64,000 bases of DNA from Megalopta genalis (GCF_051020955.1 NC_135027.1:2914001-2978000), one strand, 5' to 3'; shown: positions 48,601-60,889, counted from the first letter of the stretch. Program-made: numbers and translations. Notes: generated by a model from the letters alone, not told the origin.

Positions 48601-49402
48601 GAAAGGTGGTCGAGCAGTGTATCACAGTAGCCGGCTCGTTATTCGAATTCCTGGGATTCCCGGCGTCGGTCGTCTGGCTGCGGCACGCAAAGTCGCTCGG
48701 TTAGGCCCCCGGCCCCCTCTGGCGCGGCCAGCTCGGGCCCCCTCCGCGCGGACTTACCGAACCGGCCGGATGGCACGATCTCTCGGGGTCCAGGACCGCG
48801 TAATTAATTGATATAATAATCGTGACGGCCAGTCTTAATTTCATCGAGGCCCGTACGTCCGTGGCTTCACCACCGACGACGGCGTTCATCCGGCCCGCCA
48901 TAGCGCGTCCAATCTATGCACCGACTATGCCAACGAGGAGCGAAGAATGTATCGTAGGGTTTGTTGTGATTGGATCGCGGATTTTATCCGTTCTTGTCGA
49001 ATTGGTGTGGGTGGAATGCGAAACGGTGAGAGCAAAGACATCGCTGTGTACATTATTTTCGAGCTATTAGGATCATTGACTGGGTCCATGTTTGCTATTG
49101 TTATCGCGAATGACGTCCGCGATCTTCTAAGACAATCGAATCGATTTTATATGCAGGCATTCTCATTTTTGGTACGATGGGGTTCTTGTCTCCGTGATTT
49201 TCTTTTGCTACACTGTTTTGATATCTTCTAAAGAAGGTACGTTGAATTCAGTGGAACATTTTATTATTGAAGGAAGCAATGAAAAAATAATGCTGGTGTA
49301 TGTGTTGATCGACTTTGAACCCTTTATGACCGAGGACTTTCGACGATACCAAGAGTGTATTTGTTTAACATAAGACTTGGGTAATTCAAAAGATAAATAA
49401 TA
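45682..49402. other. No gene seen
   Basis: Apart from foldback copy 9, this holds a (CTT)n tract at 46258-46290, ATTAGAAAA repeats near 45905-45955 and (GA)n at 48428-48446. Overlapping frames at 46183-46805 are shadows of one another. Confidence 0.4.
46770..46961. mobile_element. Foldback MITE, copy 9 (mixed subfamily)
   Basis: The left end is clipped (TAAGTTCTCTCTAATTG). The left arm carries the B signature CTTGGAAACAAAAATAG and the right arm carries the A signature TTGTACAATCTGAGCG followed by the B-type end GAGAATTTACTG and TA. The central hairpin part is shortened. Confidence 0.85.
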
Positions 49403-49613
49403 CAGTGGGATCTTGATAAACCGAAATGAATTTTCCTCGATCTTTATTATTTAGATTTTTGATTATTCCAAGCAATAACGACGAAATTATAGAAGGATCT
49501 TGATTAATCTATATGTGATAAACCTACGATCTTCTACTATTGTATCAATAATTTATCGAAAATAGGAAGAAATTAACTATCAATTTTGAGTTTGGATAAT
49601 CGAAGTTTTACTG
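49403..49613. mobile_element. pogo/Tigger-like MITE
   Basis: 211 bp flanked by TA. The left end is CAGTGGGATCTTGATAAACC; the right end, read on the minus strand, is CAGTAAAACTTCGATTATCC. Both follow the CAGT(G/A)(G/A)AACCTCGATTATCCG-type ends common in pogo-like elements. No coding capacity. Confidence 0.7.
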
Positions 49614-50713
49614 TAGATTCTGATCTTTCGTTTCGTATAGAACCGAATGACACATTCTTAACTCCTGGAACAAGGAATACATACAAAAAAAAGTGAATTA
49701 TTATAATATGATTGATATTTGACTAAAATTGATCGATATTTGTTCCAATCGCATCCTCATTTATTACTAGACCACGGATTTGAATGCAAAATAAAAATTC
49801 TTTTCATTAATTGTGAAACAAAAAAGCTACACAGGCGTTTCTAATACAACAGCGTTTTCAGATTCTTTGAACGCTTCTACCGTTTTGTATTCGATCTACA
49901 CACGGTTTTATCACGAATGCATGAAACCCGCAGTCTACTTATTACCTCAGAGACAACTCGTTTTCTTATTTTCGTCACAGAGAGTTAACGCACTGTGCGT
50001 AAACTGCGAGCGGATCGAGCGCATTTCGCGGGAATTTATGGCGGAAAGAAGGTCGTTCGATAGTAATTAAATGTCGCGAACATGGACACGCGAGATCTCG
50101 GTAAAGAGCGATCGGCGTCGTTTCCCGCGGGATCGGTGCCCGTTCGTGGTCCGGATCGAAAATTCCGGTAGCGAGCGGGTTGCCGATCGGCGGGACCCCG
50201 GGACCGGGCCGCGTGACAGGATCCGCGCGGTATTGCGTGCCGCGGATCGTCTCGTGGCCGAGAGGCTGTGGCATCCCTAACAGTATGCTAATCGGGTCAA
50301 TTAAGATAAGGAATTATACGGTCTCCCGGCAAACGCGAATCAAACGCGGATACGGGCCGCGTTACCAATAAGCTAGGCGCTTCTTAATGATCCGCGCGGA
50401 AACATTATTATTCCTCGCGGCGGAGCGCCGTCGAACGGGGCCGGAGGAGAGGAAAAAGCGGCAGAAAAGTGGCGGAACATGGGAGAGGATCGAAGGAGAA
50501 AAGAAAAGGAGCGCGCTAGCGGTGCTCGCGTGTCCGTGCGTTTGCGCCGATGTCGGTGCGCGTCTACGCGTGTATGTGCGCGTCTACGCGTGTATGTGCG
50601 CGGCTGTCGCAAGTTCCTTCTCTCGCCGATAGTAATCTACGAGGCGGATTATGGTAGTCCAACGATGGCAACCTTGAAGAGACTTATTGGTGGGACCGTG
50701 GCCGGCGGACGTC

Positions 50714-50746
50714 GATGATTCGTCGTCGTCGTCGTCGTCGTCGTCG
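50714..50746. repeat. (GTC)n trinucleotide repeat
   Basis: ATTCGTCGTCGTCGTC... on the plus strand. It is followed at 50815-50890 by a purine tract with AAGAGAGC units. Confidence 0.85.
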
Positions 50747-50973
50747 TTCTCTTCTACGTCGGCTACGTCGAGCTGTGGATGCGAGGACGAGGAGATGCTG
50801 GGGAAAGGGGCACGGAGGAAGCAAGAGAGCAAGAGAGCAAGAGAACAAGAGAATAAGAGAGCAAGGAAGAGAGAGGAGAGAGAGAGAGAGAAAACTAGAA
50901 GTTTCGTTTTTATCCAAAAAGCTCTTGGAAAAATCTTGGATTAGCCTGATGCACGATTCAGTTTGAGGTTCTT

Positions 50974-51014
50974 TGGTCTAACTCGGTCTAACTTGGTCTA
51001 ACTCGGTCTGATTC
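50974..51014. repeat. Decamer tandem repeat GGTCTAACTC
   Basis: Four consecutive 10-bp units, GGTCTAACTC / GGTCTAACTT / GGTCTAACTC / GGTCTGATTC. Confidence 0.9.
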
Positions 51015-51744
51015 AGTTTTCTGTCAGTCCGTATGCAACACGGTTCATTATACGAATTGTTAAAAATTTCATTTAACATCATATCTTGTAAATTTCAGCG
51101 TTTCTTTTACCACTTCTTGTTGCAACAATTTGTAAAAAGCGTTTGTGAAAAATTCGCGAGAAAAAGGTTTTCTAGAGTTGAATACCTCATTAACCGAAAA
51201 TCACGTCTCTCGAACGGTTCGGTTTGGATTTGTTAATGGTTCTTCTAGGCTAGCGACTGTCTACGGACGATCTCGCCTCCAAACTCTGCACAATCATCGG
51301 TGTTAACTTTCGCAAAAGGCTGCCGTCTTGTTAACGCATATTGCAACCTATCATTTAGCATGCAACAGTTGTTTACCCTGTCCACATTTCTCGCATACTT
51401 TATCTATAGTTTCGGTCCCACCGGGTCGGATTTCGCGAGACAGCCTCTAATCCGCACATCGCCCTTACGCAATCTAGCACAAACTGTCCGCTATATACAG
51501 CTATTTTCGCAGCCAATTATCACCGGATTGCAAATTTTCGCGCAAGCATAATATTTTTGTACAATGACTCCGAGAGACGCTGCAATCGCAGATCCGGAAA
51601 AAAAGTGATCTTCCAGGTCCGCGCAAGATCGGCCATAACTTTACAACGGGCGAACGTTTTTGCATAAGACAAATTACGAGACACCCTTCGGAATGCGCAT
51701 TTCAAAACGCAGGAACGTTTATCGAGAAAAATCTCGCCGTTGCC

Positions 51745-51746
<2 letters not shown>

Positions 51747-51785
<39 letters not shown>
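51747..51785. repeat. (GA)n microsatellite
   Basis: About 19 GA units. Confidence 0.95.
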
Positions 51786-51788
<3 letters not shown>

Positions 51789-54124
51789 AATTCTCGAAAA
51801 GCCATTTCTACTCGTCATCTTTACTCTTTCTTAAGGATTTCATTAGCATCTAATCAAAACAGAAAGCTCTCTAAAAGGAGCATAACTATTAACCGGATAG
51901 CGTAGCCTCCGCGGACGCGCCATAAATTCATAAAATCCTCGATGTAATTATCGCTCGCTAAACAGCGGATAATGCCGGCGAAGCTTTGGGAAGCCCCGAG
52001 AAAACAACATTTTTCCCTAATTAAAACAGGGAGAGCACGCGAGGCGGGGGCTTAAATCGGGGATAAATACCCGACTCGTCAGGCTTTAGCGTTCGGGGCG
52101 GCTTTAGGGTTAATAAGAACGGCGGCGACGAGCGGATTACGCGGGGGAAAAAAAGCGGTCTACACGCGAGCGGAACGCGATCTTGTTGCGGGACCGTAGA
52201 AAAAACCGCGGATAAGCACGCCTCGCCGGTGACAAATTAATAGCGGAGGTGCTGTTTTAATAAGCCGCCGATGGGAACGCGGGATTCTTCTCCGTACGGT
52301 CTCGCCTCGATTATTTCGTGTTCGGTTCTACGGCGAGCGTGCGGGAAAAGGACCGTTCGATCTCGCTCGCTCGCGCAGCTCGTGCCACCGTGTAACGCGG
52401 CTGCTACGTGTGTTCCGCGGCGGAACGGGCCCGACGAGCCTTTAATAATCAATTTATGAATGAACAACCGAGCGCCGCGGTGAAAGTCTCCCGGGACCGA
52501 GTCGGTCGAGAGACGGGTCTCTGCCGTTCAGAGAAAGAGGACCGGACACCGGGCACCCATGAATGCTACCCGTCTTGTTCGGATTTTCAAATCGTTCCGT
52601 TGCTCCACCATTCCGCTCGATTCCGCTCCGCTGTTACGCGCCGTATTGTATAATCGGCCGGCTTAAATCTGTCCCCGGGTTTCCCGCGATCGGCTCGTCG
52701 CATCTTCGGCGAACGACGATCGTGCCCGCCCGATCGTGCTCCAGTTTTGCAACTTTTCAGCGTGACACACGCGTCGTTGCCCCGCGTTTTTCTTTTTATA
52801 CGCGCGTCTAATTGCGGCGGTGACGGGACTGGATGGCTAATGAAACAGAACATTACAGAACTGTCATCTTGATAATCATTGCAGCGTAACGACCGGTCGC
52901 GACGCGGAGATTTCACACAATCTAATAAACTCTAAACGTTATTTATATCTTCTGAATCTTCTGAAACAAGATTCTGCTGTTATCGAAAATCTAGGAATAA
53001 AATTGTATCGAGACGCGGAAGAAGCGAAACGATTTTATCTCGATTCCAACGGGGGAAATTATTAAGGACGAGGAAGTGTTTTAATCAACGCAGTTGTGGA
53101 AGAAATCGTGGTGCAACGGGCTAACGACGTTGGTTCGATGCGGACTCCAGTTGCAGCTGGTAATGTTTTTATTGGCGGTCTAGTTGCATCAACGGCGTGG
53201 CCGAATGACGATCAAGATACGAGGGCACGGTGTTCCTTTCCAGAGAAAATGTCCAACAAAAACGCAGCCAGCCTCCTCTAATTGGTGAAGCGTGAAACGC
53301 GCGGTTCGGCACCGGGTCGCCGGTGTTAACGGGAGGATCTTCCTCTCCGGGGCTAGGCTAATTTATTCCCGATGCCGGGCTCCCCAAATCTGTAGAACAG
53401 TCTCTAGGAATCCTCGCGCGGATTTATTAACGTATTAAGTTTTATGGGTGCGACGATTCCGTGAACGAGCGCTTCTTAAAACGCTGCCAGTGTCTTAATT
53501 AAACGGGGTACCGGCTATTAGACCGGTCCATTGAGAAACGGCGGCGGGCATCGCCGGACGATCAGTCCCGATCTCCGTGGGGTTATAGTCTGTTTTTTTC
53601 GGGGATACCTGCGGCAGAAAGATGCCCGCTATAATTGTCCCCGAACGGTGCTTCTGTTCAGCGATGCGCCGTGAACGCTAACACGTCCATCGTCGAGCTT
53701 CGACGGAAGCACGGGAACGACGCGTCTTTTTTACGAGCGATAAAAAACGCAGCCTCCTTAAAGACCGTACAATGTCGTGCCGCGACGCCGAAATTGCCTC
53801 CGGGTAAATTACGTGGACAGCGATTGTTCGGCTTGTTCGCGCGTGACCGGTCTCCCGAGATACTTATTGTCGACAATCAACGCCGATAGGCGATTTCTGT
53901 ATCGTAGAAACGGACGATTTTTGTAAATCGGCGAAATATTAGCGACTAGCTCGTCACCGGATCGCAAATCTTTCTCGCCGTTGCCCGAACCCGGGTACGC
54001 GTTGCATTGTTCGCCCAGAGTGCGTTGCACCGATCTTTTTTATATTCCGCCACGTTCGACCGCACTTAACGCCGCCGCATTTTACAACTCGGACCGCTGT
54101 CTAATCGAGGTTTATAAACAACGC

Positions 54125-54248
54125 GTATCCGCCTCGATCTACTTTACAGCCTGTAAATGACGCTCCACGTAATCTTTCGGATTAACCAGTCATTCGTTTA
54201 CCCGAGCTCTCGGTTACCCGAGGACCGGTTAATCGAGAGTCCACAGTG
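54125..54248. mobile_element. Possible pogo-like element end, degraded
   Basis: On the minus strand from 54248: CACTGTGGACTCTCGATTAA, then CCGG and two TCGGGTAA(C/A)CGA-like repeats, resembling CAGTGGA..TCGATTAACCGG ends of pogo-like elements. No partner end was found. Confidence 0.35.
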
Positions 54249-54839
54249 TTGCACACTATACATTACTCTTCTTTGGCGAAGCTAATAACAGTATCGAGTT
54301 GTACCTCGCCTTTTTCTATCAAACGCGGAGCTCGCTTTCTACTTCCATGCCCCTCGCAGCACACCGCGAAGCGGGCAATTTATGATTGGCTATTTAATAT
54401 GGGCGAACACAACAATGCCGGTCCCCTCCCCGCGACTTCTCCCCTGGGATCACCCTAGCGGCTCGATCGCTTACGGCTCGAGAACGAAGCAAACGGATCG
54501 TGTACACGCGGCTCTCTGCAATCGGTCCATAAAGCATCCGGAAGCGGACAGCCTATGATCAATTATCAGATACGGATCGTAGGACAGTGCGATTTCGCGC
54601 GAGTTCGTCGCCGTCTCTAGGATCCCCGCGACGGGGATCTCCCGAACTCCGAAAAGGCCGGCGGCCACGGACGACGGCTACCACGGCGAGCAAAAAAGAG
54701 CCTCGCGCGTCCGTCCTATCGCGCTACACCGAAGTTATCCGCATCCTTCGGATTTATAATGGTCCCCGGTGGATGGGTCCCCGTCCGGAGTGCTCTCCTC
54801 TCCTCGCGTACGCAACCCCGCGCGAGAGGCACGCGAGAG

Positions 54840-55095
54840 AACGGGACGAGCCGTTGAAGAAACCGAAAAGGAAAGAAAGGGCCGCGGTTCGGTAAAAGGA
54901 GAGACGAAAACCGATACAAACGGACGGAGCAAAAACGAAAAGCCACGAAACCCGAGAGCGGGGGAGGAGAGGCCGACGCAACGAAAGCAATGCGAGGCGG
55001 CTAGAGAGAAAGGGAGAAGGAGGAAGAAGGACGAAATCGCGACAGGATGGAACGGCGGTGGTGCGGGGCGAGAGGCGGGCGAGAACGGGAAGAGG

Positions 55096-55147
<52 letters not shown>

Positions 55148-55190
55148 GTAGAAAAGGAGGAAAGCAGAAAAGGAGGGGAAAAAAGGACGC
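54840..55190. repeat. Polypurine-rich segment with (GA)n core
   Basis: About 350 bp strongly purine-biased on the plus strand, with a perfect (GA) run at 55105-55146. The overlapping long frames (Arg/Glu/Lys on plus, Ser/Leu/Phe on minus) follow from composition. It lies just upstream of the possible promoter at 55.4 kb. Confidence 0.8.
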
Positions 55191-55399
55191 ACACGCGCTC
55201 CCGCGGATACACACGTGTCCTGGATCATGGATGCAAATATGGCATAGTATCCTGGGCCGTGCGTGGCTCGCGCCTGGATATATACCCACCTAGACTGTTA
55301 ATACGGGTAGGTAAGTGAAGCGAGGTGGGTTGGAGAGAGCCGCACCCTGTTCCTCGAGCATCCACCGAGAGAGACCCGAGCCGGTGTGTGCGTGAATAA

Positions 55400-55603
55400 T
55401 CTAAATATATATATAAATGCACAGGCACGGGGCCCGCTGGAGAGTGTCGGTGGGCCTCACAGGCGCACGGCGAGCTCACAGCGCATAAAAGCGTCCCAGC
55501 ATGGAGCACACAGCCACCGTAGGACACTGCAACGGGTTGCAGCTCGCGAGCGGCGCATTTACCTGCACGCGTCCGCCGCGTCGGTCTTGGTGCACCGACA
55601 CAG
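55400..55603 (+). promoter_or_regulatory. Possible promoter and first exon, plus strand
   Basis: A TATA-like box, TATATATAAATG (about 55407-55418), precedes GC-rich DNA that ends in a strong splice donor, GACACAG|GTAAGC, at 55603/55604. The exon would be about 160 bp. An ATG at 55501 is open to the donor (34 codons, starting MEHTATVGHCNG), which could be a first coding exon or chance. No acceptor or next exon was recognised. The purine tract upstream (54.84-55.19 kb) and GTGC repeats downstream are common near insect promoters, but this is inference. Confidence 0.3.
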
Positions 55604-56840
55604 GTAAGCCCACCACGAGGACCGAGACGCGAGGTGAACGCCCCCCACAATATCTCAAATCTGCGCTCGAGTGTGCCGCTTGTCTCGTAAGTGTGGCCGA
55701 CACGCACGCACACGATCCACCTCGTGACGCGTCCACGCGCGCGAACAACGCCAGCAGCAGCAGCCTAGAGTTTGTCCTCGTGGTTGTGCGACTGTGCGTG
55801 CGTGCGTGCGTGCGTGTCTCGTCTCGTCTCGTCTTGTCTTGGAGGCGGGCAACCGGCACACACCTAGCAATGCGAGAGTGTTGAGTTTGGTACCCGAAGT
55901 CTGGCTGCAGGATGCGTGTGCGTGCCTGCGTGCATGCGTGCGTGCGCGCGTGTTGCATACTCTCCGGCTCGCCGGTGTCTTATAGGTGGTAGAACGGGCC
56001 TGTCCAGTTTTCCCATGGGAACAATACCCCACGGGATATATAATAACAATGGTCACGGGCGTGGGAGACGGTTCGATCTTTATTTACCCGCGCGTTTTTC
56101 CTTTTTCTTTTCTCCCTCCCACTTTTTCGAATATTTTCCCCCTCCCCTCCTAGCCATCGTCGACGTGTTTTCTGCTTCGCGTGGAATCGTCGGAAACGAG
56201 ACGTAACACCGCGATTCTCATTTACCGGGATTAAGAAGCTTGTTTGCTCCGTAAATTTTCGCCATTGTTTCTGATCCTGACGGATTCGACACGGAAATAT
56301 ATTTAAATTGCTTTGATCGTTCGATACCGGCGTCATATAAGGAAATCTAGTCGTGCCTAAAATAATTTGTTGCAAATATAATAGAATATTGTACGTATAA
56401 TAGCAAATAATACTCTGTGACTTTTTGTTAACGTATCTGTAACGATGTTACGTCGGTGTTACAAAATTGATGCAATAACGATAATGATGCTACGATTATA
56501 ACGATATTCTCGAAAAATACAGGTCTGTATTTATTTTCATTATATTTAATGAAATGTTCATCTCCGTAACGGATACGACACGATTAATTAAAGGATGTTT
56601 AAAAGTTCTCGTAAAATTGTATTATACATTTTCATAAGGTTCCATAGTCGATCGATTACACTGCACGTTGCGCATCGAATTTCGATTTTCATTCAAGCTA
56701 AACGAATCTCCCAGCGTCCCCAATAAAATACTCGAATAAAAGCTGCGGTAATCGTCCACGAGCCGCACACCGATGCAGCTCCGTGTCGTTTGGCAATCCG
56801 AGATCAAGAAATCGTTCCCGAGCAGTTCGGTCCAATTCCG

Positions 56841-56890
56841 AAGAAGTTATTCCGCTTCAAAGGGTGTCCGAATATTAATAAGAGTCACTG
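56841..56890. mobile_element. Tc1/mariner-like terminal repeat, copy 2
   Basis: AAGAAGTTATTCCGCTTCAA, then AGGGTGTCCGAATATTAATA, then AGAGTCACTG followed by TA. It is the counterpart of 23451-23498. The opposite element end was not located. Confidence 0.5.
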
Positions 56891-57599
56891 TAGCTCGTGT
56901 CCACTCCTCTTTCTCTCTTTATCTTCCTCTCGCACGCACCACTCCCCCTCTTGGCTCGCACGAAGAAATTCTCAACCCTCGCGATTCGCGCCGAAATTAC
57001 GACTCCTCGGGCCCCGTCGCTTCCCTGGATTCCTTCCTTCCCCCCCTCCGCTCCCCGTTCACGGGGCCCCGTTCCTTTTTTTCCGACGATTCAGTCGTAA
57101 ACGGTGATATTCCGATGGCCGGAACGGAGTCGGGACCCGGGTCGGGCCCAGGCCCAGGCCGGCCGGTCCGGGCACGGACCAACGTACACTTATTTACGAT
57201 TCCCTCGATTCGATGGATAAACCAGTCGATGTAAATTGCCCGGAGAAATTTAATCGGCTGCCAATGTAAATCCATCGGGGTACGATCCTCGGGGACCGAG
57301 GCCCGATGCGGTTTTATCCGGGCATCGACGCTTCTCTCGCGGGGCCCTCGCATTTCTGCTCGCGGAAACCCGCTGCGAAATTCGCCTAACCCGGATTAGG
57401 AACCGAGCCGCACGATTTGAGAACTCGCAAGCCAGCGAGCCCGATTCCTTTTTCTCAATAGTGTTAACAGCAATCGGTAGACCGCGGATATTTATGCGAA
57501 ATAAGAATTCTCTGACCTAATTGCAACGTGCTGGAATAAACTAGACATCTAGTTCTGTTCTTAACGCTAACCGTAACGAGTGTTAAAAGTGACTCGTCT

Positions 57600-57935
57600 G
57601 TGATTTTTTGTGCAAATTACAGTATTGAATTTAGTTAGATTTTTTCCAATTTTTATATTAATGTATGTTGGGACAAGTTGTCTTATACAAATTACAATAT
57701 TGAATTTATTTAGATTTTCTCCAATTTTTGTATTAATATATGTTGGCACGAATAAATTTATTGTATTTATTTAAATTCAATATTATTATTCAATTTAAAT
57801 TCAATTTTTTCCAATTTTTATGTTTATGCATGTTGGGACAAGTTGTCTTATACAAATTGCAGTATTGAATTTATCCAGATTTCTTCCAATTTTTATATTA
57901 ATGTATGGTGGAACGAATAAATTGATTAAATGGTT
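57600..57935. repeat. Degenerate tandem repeat of about 75 bp
   Basis: Four units with the core CAAATTACAGTATTGAATTT ... TTCCAATTTTTATATTAATG ... GTTGGGACAAGTTGTCTTA. The third unit is strongly altered (57770-57848). Open frames across it are repeats of the same DNA. Confidence 0.75.
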
Positions 57936-57951
57936 TCCGACGGAAACCATC
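57931..57951. repeat. Short perfect hairpin
   Basis: TGGTTTCCG-A-CGGAAACCA, 9-bp arms around one base, in AT-rich DNA after the 75-bp repeat array. Confidence 0.7.
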
Positions 57952-59561
57952 AATTTTTCAAATAAATTTACACTTGCTTAGTTGTGTCCTAAATGCACAA
58001 AAACCACAGTTGAATCCAAAACGATATACCGCGCAACTCAATAAAGACGAAATCTGTCACTGCAATTAAAAAATTTTAATATCCGAACATTTATGTCACT
58101 TACTATCTACTTAGTCCAGATAATCGAGGTATGCAAAGCGTGCGCTTCAATCATTTGCAAGCCCAGTGTTCGCGAAGGGATTCGCGCAGTTTCGTTTGTA
58201 ACCGTCTGTAAAAACATATCGAACAAAACGGTGATCATCGTTGAAATACAATGTTCTTCAATTTCCTGGTGCGCACCGTATAATTTTTGTTCACCGGGCC
58301 GATTCATAAAAATCGTTCTGGAAAGCGCCAGGAGGACGGTCTCGGAATACGGGCGGCTGCTTAACGAAACGCTCAATATTCATGAAGTCGTAAAATCGTA
58401 AAACGATTTTCTTAATGTCTTCGTAAACAGCGAACGTTTCAGCTTGTTTCACGCGGTTTGAAACAGTGCAAGGCAACAGTGACGTAAGAAATAACACACA
58501 CGGCGGTATAATGGTGGAAGCGTGTTTAAAATTCAAGGGAACGGTTCGCCTTCGGGGTAGCGAACTCCGTCACCGTATAAAGCCAGCCACACGAAGGAAA
58601 AAAAAAGAAGCGCGACTCACCTAATCCTGTCTGTCCGCGACAGCGTCGCGTTTCGTCGCGAGAACGCGAGCGTAAACGCTGCGTATTAGCCGCAGCCGTG
58701 ACGTAACACTGATTGCAGCCCCGGAGACGAGTATCGTTTAAAGCAATTAAACTCGCACCACTTTGCACAAATGATTTTCTCAGAACTCGGTCACCGGCTT
58801 AGGTCTTCTACGTGACAATTTTTCTATCGCGGCTGCTTTTTCTCTTTCCCCGGCACTTTTGCCTCTTTATTTGTCGCGCTCGGACGAGCGTCCGAGCGGA
58901 TTTCGAAAACGTGTTCCTTTCCTCCGGGCTGTGGAAGCAAAGGGTGTCCGCGGGGGGAACGGCACGGCCGTGCCTTCCTGAAAGGCTATATCTGGAAAGG
59001 GTATAGGGCATACGTTCCGGAGACACGTCGACTATAAAGTTGGGACATCGTACGAGCCGGCATGATCGCGATTATGAGCCGGTCTTGCGGTTACCTGATA
59101 TAACCGCGTCGTGTATTCATAGAACAGCCTCCGATCTATCGTGAATGGGCCGCCGGTCTGGAAAGTTTCAATCAAATCGAACGTAACCGGCCGATCAAGG
59201 TCACGGTCAGCCGCGTGCACGGTTTTTCGACCGATCGATGCCCATTGACGTCCGACGCGGACGAAAACGAGAGAAACGGAGACTCGTCGTGGCCTGTTCA
59301 TTCAGACGGCTCCGAAAATGCTGACCGGACTCGATCGAGCTATTATAAGAGCCAGCGTGCCGAGATCGCGTTGTTGGATCGACTCCGAAGACAAATTCGG
59401 AGAGATCATTTACCGATTTACCGATCGTCCGTTTCTTTTACGCTTGAGAATTGCGATGCCGCGCAAACGACTTGGTGAAACTGAACAAAATTAATGTGAA
59501 CTGCGTGTTGATACTGTAATATAATGTATGTTGTATAAATACTGTTGTACTGTAAATATTG

Positions 59562-59864
59562 TTAACGCGTTCAGCGCCGACAATCAACCACTTGAAAGCA
59601 ATTTAATTAATTAAACCGAAGCTAGAAAGTTAACATTTATTATAGTGGATAACACTAGAATTCCTTCGCGTCCGAAACATCCTAGTCAAATTCAGTTTGT
59701 TCGAATATATTACAATGAAAATGAATTTTCAAAATTGATAAAAAAATTAGCGTCGCTAATTATTAATCGCTAAATTATTCAAAATTTATTTACATAGGAG
59801 AATATAATTATTTCTATTTTATATCGCCGGTCACCGGCGACTGACACGGCGCTCAATCCGATCA
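59562..59864. mobile_element. Possible eroded TTAA-type element
   Basis: The left part reads TTAACGCGTTCAGCGCCGAC. About 290 bp on, GACACGGCGCTCAATCCGAT is a partial inverted match (AGCGCCG / CGGCGCT) next to the dyad CGCCGGTCACCGGCG. The right TTAA is not intact. Confidence 0.3.
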
Positions 59865-59929
59865 TGGGGATGTTTCTACCCTGAATTCAGGATTTGTTCA
59901 TCGTCGACACTTTCATCTAGATTATGATA

Positions 59930-60366
59930 CAGTAAATTCTCCCTAATCGACGCTCAGATCAGTACACAAAAATGAACGATTTGAAAAAATGAGATACGAT
60001 TATTCGAGCCTCGCAGAATCCGAGCGTCAATTAGGGCAGGGGTGTCAAACTCTAAAGCTAACTTGGGCCAAATAAACAATGCTTAACTTTAGGTGGGCCG
60101 CAAAAAAAATCAATGTTCATAGAAACAAGTATTTTTATTTTGACTAGTACATTGTAATAAACATATATAAAGTTAAATTATTGTTTACGTCCTGATACTT
60201 GACATCTCTTCCTGATACTATCTTTCCTATTTCGGGAGAAATTTTATTGGCCGAAACTATTTCTATCTTATTTTTACTTTGCGTCGGATATATATTGACT
60301 GGGCCGCAAAAATGTTCATCTCGGGCCGCGAGTTTGACACCCCTGAATTTTAGAGAGAGTTTACTA
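59930..60366. mobile_element. Foldback MITE, copy 10, interrupted by a hAT element
   Basis: Begins TA|CAGTAAATTCTCCCTAATCG and, after removal of the inserted hAT element (60037-60345), ends TAGAGAGAGTTTACTA|TA. It has lost most of the right arm: the text passes from CGAGCCTCGCAG directly to AATCCGAGCGTCAATTAGGG. Confidence 0.8.
60037..60345. mobile_element. Non-autonomous hAT-type element
   Basis: 309 bp with perfect 16-bp terminal inverted repeats CAGGGGTGTCAAACTC and several subterminal GGGCCGC motifs near both ends, a combination typical of hAT (Charlie-like) elements. The 8 bp on each side (AATTAGGG, AATTTTAG) resemble a diverged 8-bp target duplication. The short minus-strand frame inside has no recognisable transposase. 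Confidence 0.8.
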
Positions 60367-60889
60367 TAATTCACTCTACATAGACCACTCAGTAGAATTA
60401 AGATTGCGTCGTTGGATCGACTGGAATAAATTCGGAAACGTCAAAAAACGTTATCGAGGAATTTACTTAAAAAAAAGATTCAATGCGAACGAACGACTGG
60501 ACGAAATCCGAGAAAATGAATATTTGACTTTGAAAACGGTTCCTTGGTCGAATAATCGAAATAAAGATCGCGCGGTGACGCGAGACACGAAAAGTGTCTC
60601 GTACAGAAAAAAAAAGAAGCGGTGTCCGCAAAGCGGGTAAACACACAAACGCCGATTAGCCGGGACAAGTCGGCCGCGTAGGGCCCACGATCTTAGGTGG
60701 CCGTCCTACTCGGGCATTATCGTCATTAAGCGTCATCGGGCGGCACGGTTATTAAATTATATCATATCATTATTCAATATTACCGTGATCACGTCGGCCG
60801 GCGAGACCGATTTCGCACGGTCGCCATCGACGCCCCCTAAAAATCCCGGGGTTTCTTTTTCTCTAGAGTCTCTACGAACCGTAGGGAAA

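Larger units (their letters stand above)
49614..54124. other. No gene seen
   Basis: CpG-rich and mixed DNA with the GTC, decamer and GA repeats listed separately. No exon supported. Confidence 0.4.
55604..59561. other. No gene seen; possible intron downstream of the 55.4-kb exon
   Basis: Contains GTGC repeats, one mariner-like end, a GC-rich patch around 57.1 kb and the 75-bp repeat array. No acceptor-supported exon found. Confidence 0.4.
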
